DNA from: Planctomycetota bacterium
GTDB taxonomy: Bacteria; Planctomycetota; Brocadiia; Brocadiales; Brocadiaceae
Direction: 5' to 3'
Assembly: GCA_016188675.1 (NCBI GenBank)
Contig: JACPHJ010000093.1
Span: forward strand, 78,696 to 142,695
Length of the DNA stretch: 64,000 nt
Shown: piece by piece, positions 62,269-64,000 of the stretch
How the letters are laid out: every line of letters begins with the position of its first letter
Position numbering within the stretch: position 1 is the stretch's first letter
Notes under the pieces: generated by a model
What the model was told of the DNA's origin: nothing
The model's input: only the letters and a program-made list of their open reading frames with translations
The model's database searches: none
Position numbers and translations under genes: made by a program

Positions 62269-63285
62269 TTATTTATTCTTATATTTCAAATAGACATTGC
62301 GGACGTTCTGCCAAACAATTTCAGGACGTTCAGACCGGACATACGTCATACAATTCGTTCCTTCGAAGCTCCACGTGGCAATATTCCGAATGCCCGCGTT
62401 ATAAGCGACATCTACAGCCGTGACAATTTCCTCTTCTCTGTTTGCAGGCACCCGATAGCCCTGGATCCAGATTTGAGGTTCTTTATTATATTTTTTTGAA
62501 AGCGCCAGGACTTCGTTGGACACGCTGCGCACGAACTCCGTTACGTCCTGTTTGTAAGCATACCAATAAGGGTCGCTTCCAAAGATATCCATACTCTTGA
62601 TCATGGCGACCTTTTCCCATTCGTAGATGCCATATCTCGGATCGGTAGTCGGAAATAAACAAACCGAGTTTTTTAATCCCTTCTTGGATGCCTCATTTGC
62701 CATGCATTCCAGGAAGTTAACAATAGTCATCTGACGGAATGCCTTCACATCATCCGTAAAATCAATAGGCATCTCGTAGCCGTACTTCTCTTTGAAAATA
62801 TCCTTGCATACCCCGCAGGTGCACCCCCAGATATCCTTCTTTTTACCTCCAAACAAGGGTGTAAACTCGCCAAAAAACAAATGAGGCTCATCCCAAAATA
62901 CGCCTTCAGCGCCTGTTTCTACGGCAAGTTTTATCCATTCAATCATTTTATCCCGAAACGTTTTTGAATTCAAACATGCCTTGTATACCTTCATCTCACA
63001 TTCAGGGAAATTTAATCGCTGCCTGCAATCAGGATACGTTTTTACAAAGGTGGAAAACGATTCTCCGCCAAATACACGCCCCACACCCCACGGATCAAGA
63101 AAAACCTCAAGTCCAACGTCACGACTTGCCTTCACAATATCAACCATCGTCCCGGAATGATATGTGATGTCATGTTCACTCATGGTGTGGACGACGAAAT
63201 TGCACCCATCGCCAACCATCTTTTTCATGTCTTCGCGGACATGTCGTAATATCCTATTCCCAAAATAACTTGCTCCGAGTTTCAT
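62269..63285 (-). CDS. TIM-barrel protein, glycosidase-like, unknown
   Basis: 338 residues with no signal peptide. The barrel pattern is visible (GCNFVVHTMSEHD, VGLEVFLDPWGVGRVF, GAEGVFWDEPHLFF, MDIFGSDPYWYAY, IRNIATWSFEG). The acidic pair in FWDEPHLFF is placed as in glycosidase-like barrels. A CTCGVC motif could bind metal. I do not recognise the exact family. It is a single cytoplasmic gene 38 bases upstream of bioB on the same strand, so the two may share a transcript. Confidence 0.65.
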   Translation of the reverse strand: MKLGASYFGNRILRHVREDMKKMVGDGCNFVVHTMSEHDITYHSGTMVDIVKASRDVGLEVFLDPWGVGRVFGGESFSTFVKTYPDCRQRLNFPECEMKVYKACLNSKTFRDKMIEWIKLAVETGAEGVFWDEPHLFFGEFTPLFGGKKKDIWGCTCGVCKDIFKEKYGYEMPIDFTDDVKAFRQMTIVNFLECMANEASKKGLKNSVCLFPTTDPRYGIYEWEKVAMIKSMDIFGSDPYWYAYKQDVTEFVRSVSNEVLALSKKYNKEPQIWIQGYRVPANREEEIVTAVDVAYNAGIRNIATWSFEGTNCMTYVRSERPEIVWQNVRNVYLKYKNK

Positions 63286-63439
63286 GTTGGGCTATGTTAA
63301 CCTTATAAATGTATTATGTCAAGAAAATCCATTTCGATCGCCGTTTTTTGCTTGCGCAGGAACAGTGAAATTGCTATTATAACGCCACATTTAATTAATC
63401 AAGGCTCTGCCATGTACGTGTTTCGAGGCATTGTTTTTA

Positions 63440-63600
63440 AGGACCTATAACAATAATTTGGGAACCCGTCTTTGCTAGTAGGCGTACAATTCTCAATGAA
63501 GAAAGGTACAAGACTATCATGGGGTAGACCACCGTGAATACGGGTCCAAAAGATAGTCTCCCACGGCATTGCGGTGGAGCCTTAACTCTTATCTTTCATA
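63440..63600. ncRNA. Possible structured RNA
   Basis: The 482-base gap before the sigma factor gene contains strongly paired DNA: GACTATC/GATAGTC (63510s and 63550s) encloses CCGTGAATACGG within GAC/GTC, and CTCCCAC/GTGGAG follows directly. The stems suggest an RNA gene or leader on one strand. It does not show the marks of tmRNA, SRP RNA or RNase P; a 6S-like RNA is possible but unproven. I see no ORF here. Confidence 0.35.
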
Positions 63601-63767
63601 CACTTCCGTTACTCGCTTATCCATCAGATTTACACAATCAGAAGTCTGCCATTTTCTCCAACGCTATATTTTCTTGAATTAACATATTTAAATTTATATA
63701 ATATTTTTAGATAAACAGGAACCTTATTCTATATTTTATTGTTTCATAAACCAGGAAATTGCTATCA

Positions 63768-64000
63768 ATGAGGGAAGAAAACAACAGAAGAAAAGAGTTT
63801 GAAGATGTTGCTATGGAACATATCGATTCCCTCTATAGCATGGCAATACGGCTGGTATTCAATAAGGAGGCGGCTGAAGACCTTGTCCAGGAAACGTATT
63901 TAAAAGCATATCGGTTTTTCGATACTTTCCAAAAAGGGACAAACATAAAGGCATGGCTCTTTAAAATCCTTCGGAATACCTTTATAAATAAGTATAGGAA
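63768..64000 (+). CDS. ECF sigma factor, N-terminal part (cut by window end)
   Basis: ATG 63768 has AGGAAA upstream. The visible 77 residues are sigma-70 region 2: [37 protein letters not shown], then [21 protein letters not shown]. The [14 protein letters not shown] stretch is the -10 recognition/core binding helix of ECF factors. Region 4 lies beyond the window. No anti-sigma gene is visible upstream. Confidence 0.88.
   Translation, partial: MREENNRRKEFEDVAMEHIDSLYSMAIRLVFNKEAAEDLVQETYLKAYRFFDTFQKGTNIKAWLFKILRNTFINKYR

Overview
The window reads like a Gram-negative, biofilm-forming planctomycete, most likely an anammox-type member of the Brocadiales. This is an inference from gene style: an exosortase/PEP-CTERM system beside exopolysaccharide genes, HPr-kinase-like and PqqD-like genes, many large secreted beta-rich proteins, abundant palindromic intergenic repeats and moderately AT-rich DNA. 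There is no rRNA or anammox marker gene here to prove it.

Layout. Bases 242-8337 (minus strand) form an exopolysaccharide/exosortase locus: PilZ protein, tiny PEP-CTERM protein, exosortase-EpsI fusion, outer-membrane barrel, sugar-phosphate transferase, SLBB export protein and a chain-length regulator with a broken kinase domain. Divergent from it are a LuxR-type regulator and a GAF-GGDEF-PilZ diguanylate cyclase (8783-10930), then an ABC exporter (11032-12681). Bases 13004-33705 hold a run of secreted proteins. Six of them end in the same ~105-residue C-terminal domain (called CTD below) with an Arg-rich tail. Interleaved are a PqqD-like chaperone, an unlisted 43-residue candidate precursor peptide (20637-20768), an HPr-kinase-like enzyme, a nucleotidyltransferase, a C25 (gingipain/PorU-type) peptidase and an RHS protein. 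Bases 33749-41310 hold a PIN toxin-antitoxin pair, an S26B signal peptidase, a 1219-residue secreted protein behind a cyclic-di-GMP-I riboswitch, and an operon of two paralogous secreted proteins plus a second tiny PEP-CTERM protein. Bases 41560-49430 are patchwork: a dead IS1595-type transposase, an HPF-cold-shock fusion, two membrane-anchored unknowns, tRNA-Gly(CCC), a radical SAM protein, XerC-like recombinase, and an XRE regulator divergent from a KAP-type NTPase. The right end is mainly housekeeping: TPR membrane glycosyltransferase, B12-radical SAM protein, pabB-pabC, a sigma-54 response regulator, REP-associated transposase, alr-bioF, bioB, and the start of an ECF sigma factor.

How the parts fit. 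Cyclic-di-GMP (cyclase, two PilZ proteins, riboswitch) probably controls the matrix and surface proteins. An about 55-bp element occurs six times upstream of the PilZ/exosortase genes and of genes for secreted proteins, suggesting one regulon. CATGACAC-type sites occur both upstream of the sigma-54 regulator and in the exosortase/LuxR divergent region. The two most interesting proposals are a kinase/nucleotidyltransferase/PqqD-modified peptide, and a PorU-like C25 peptidase acting on the shared Arg-tailed domain.
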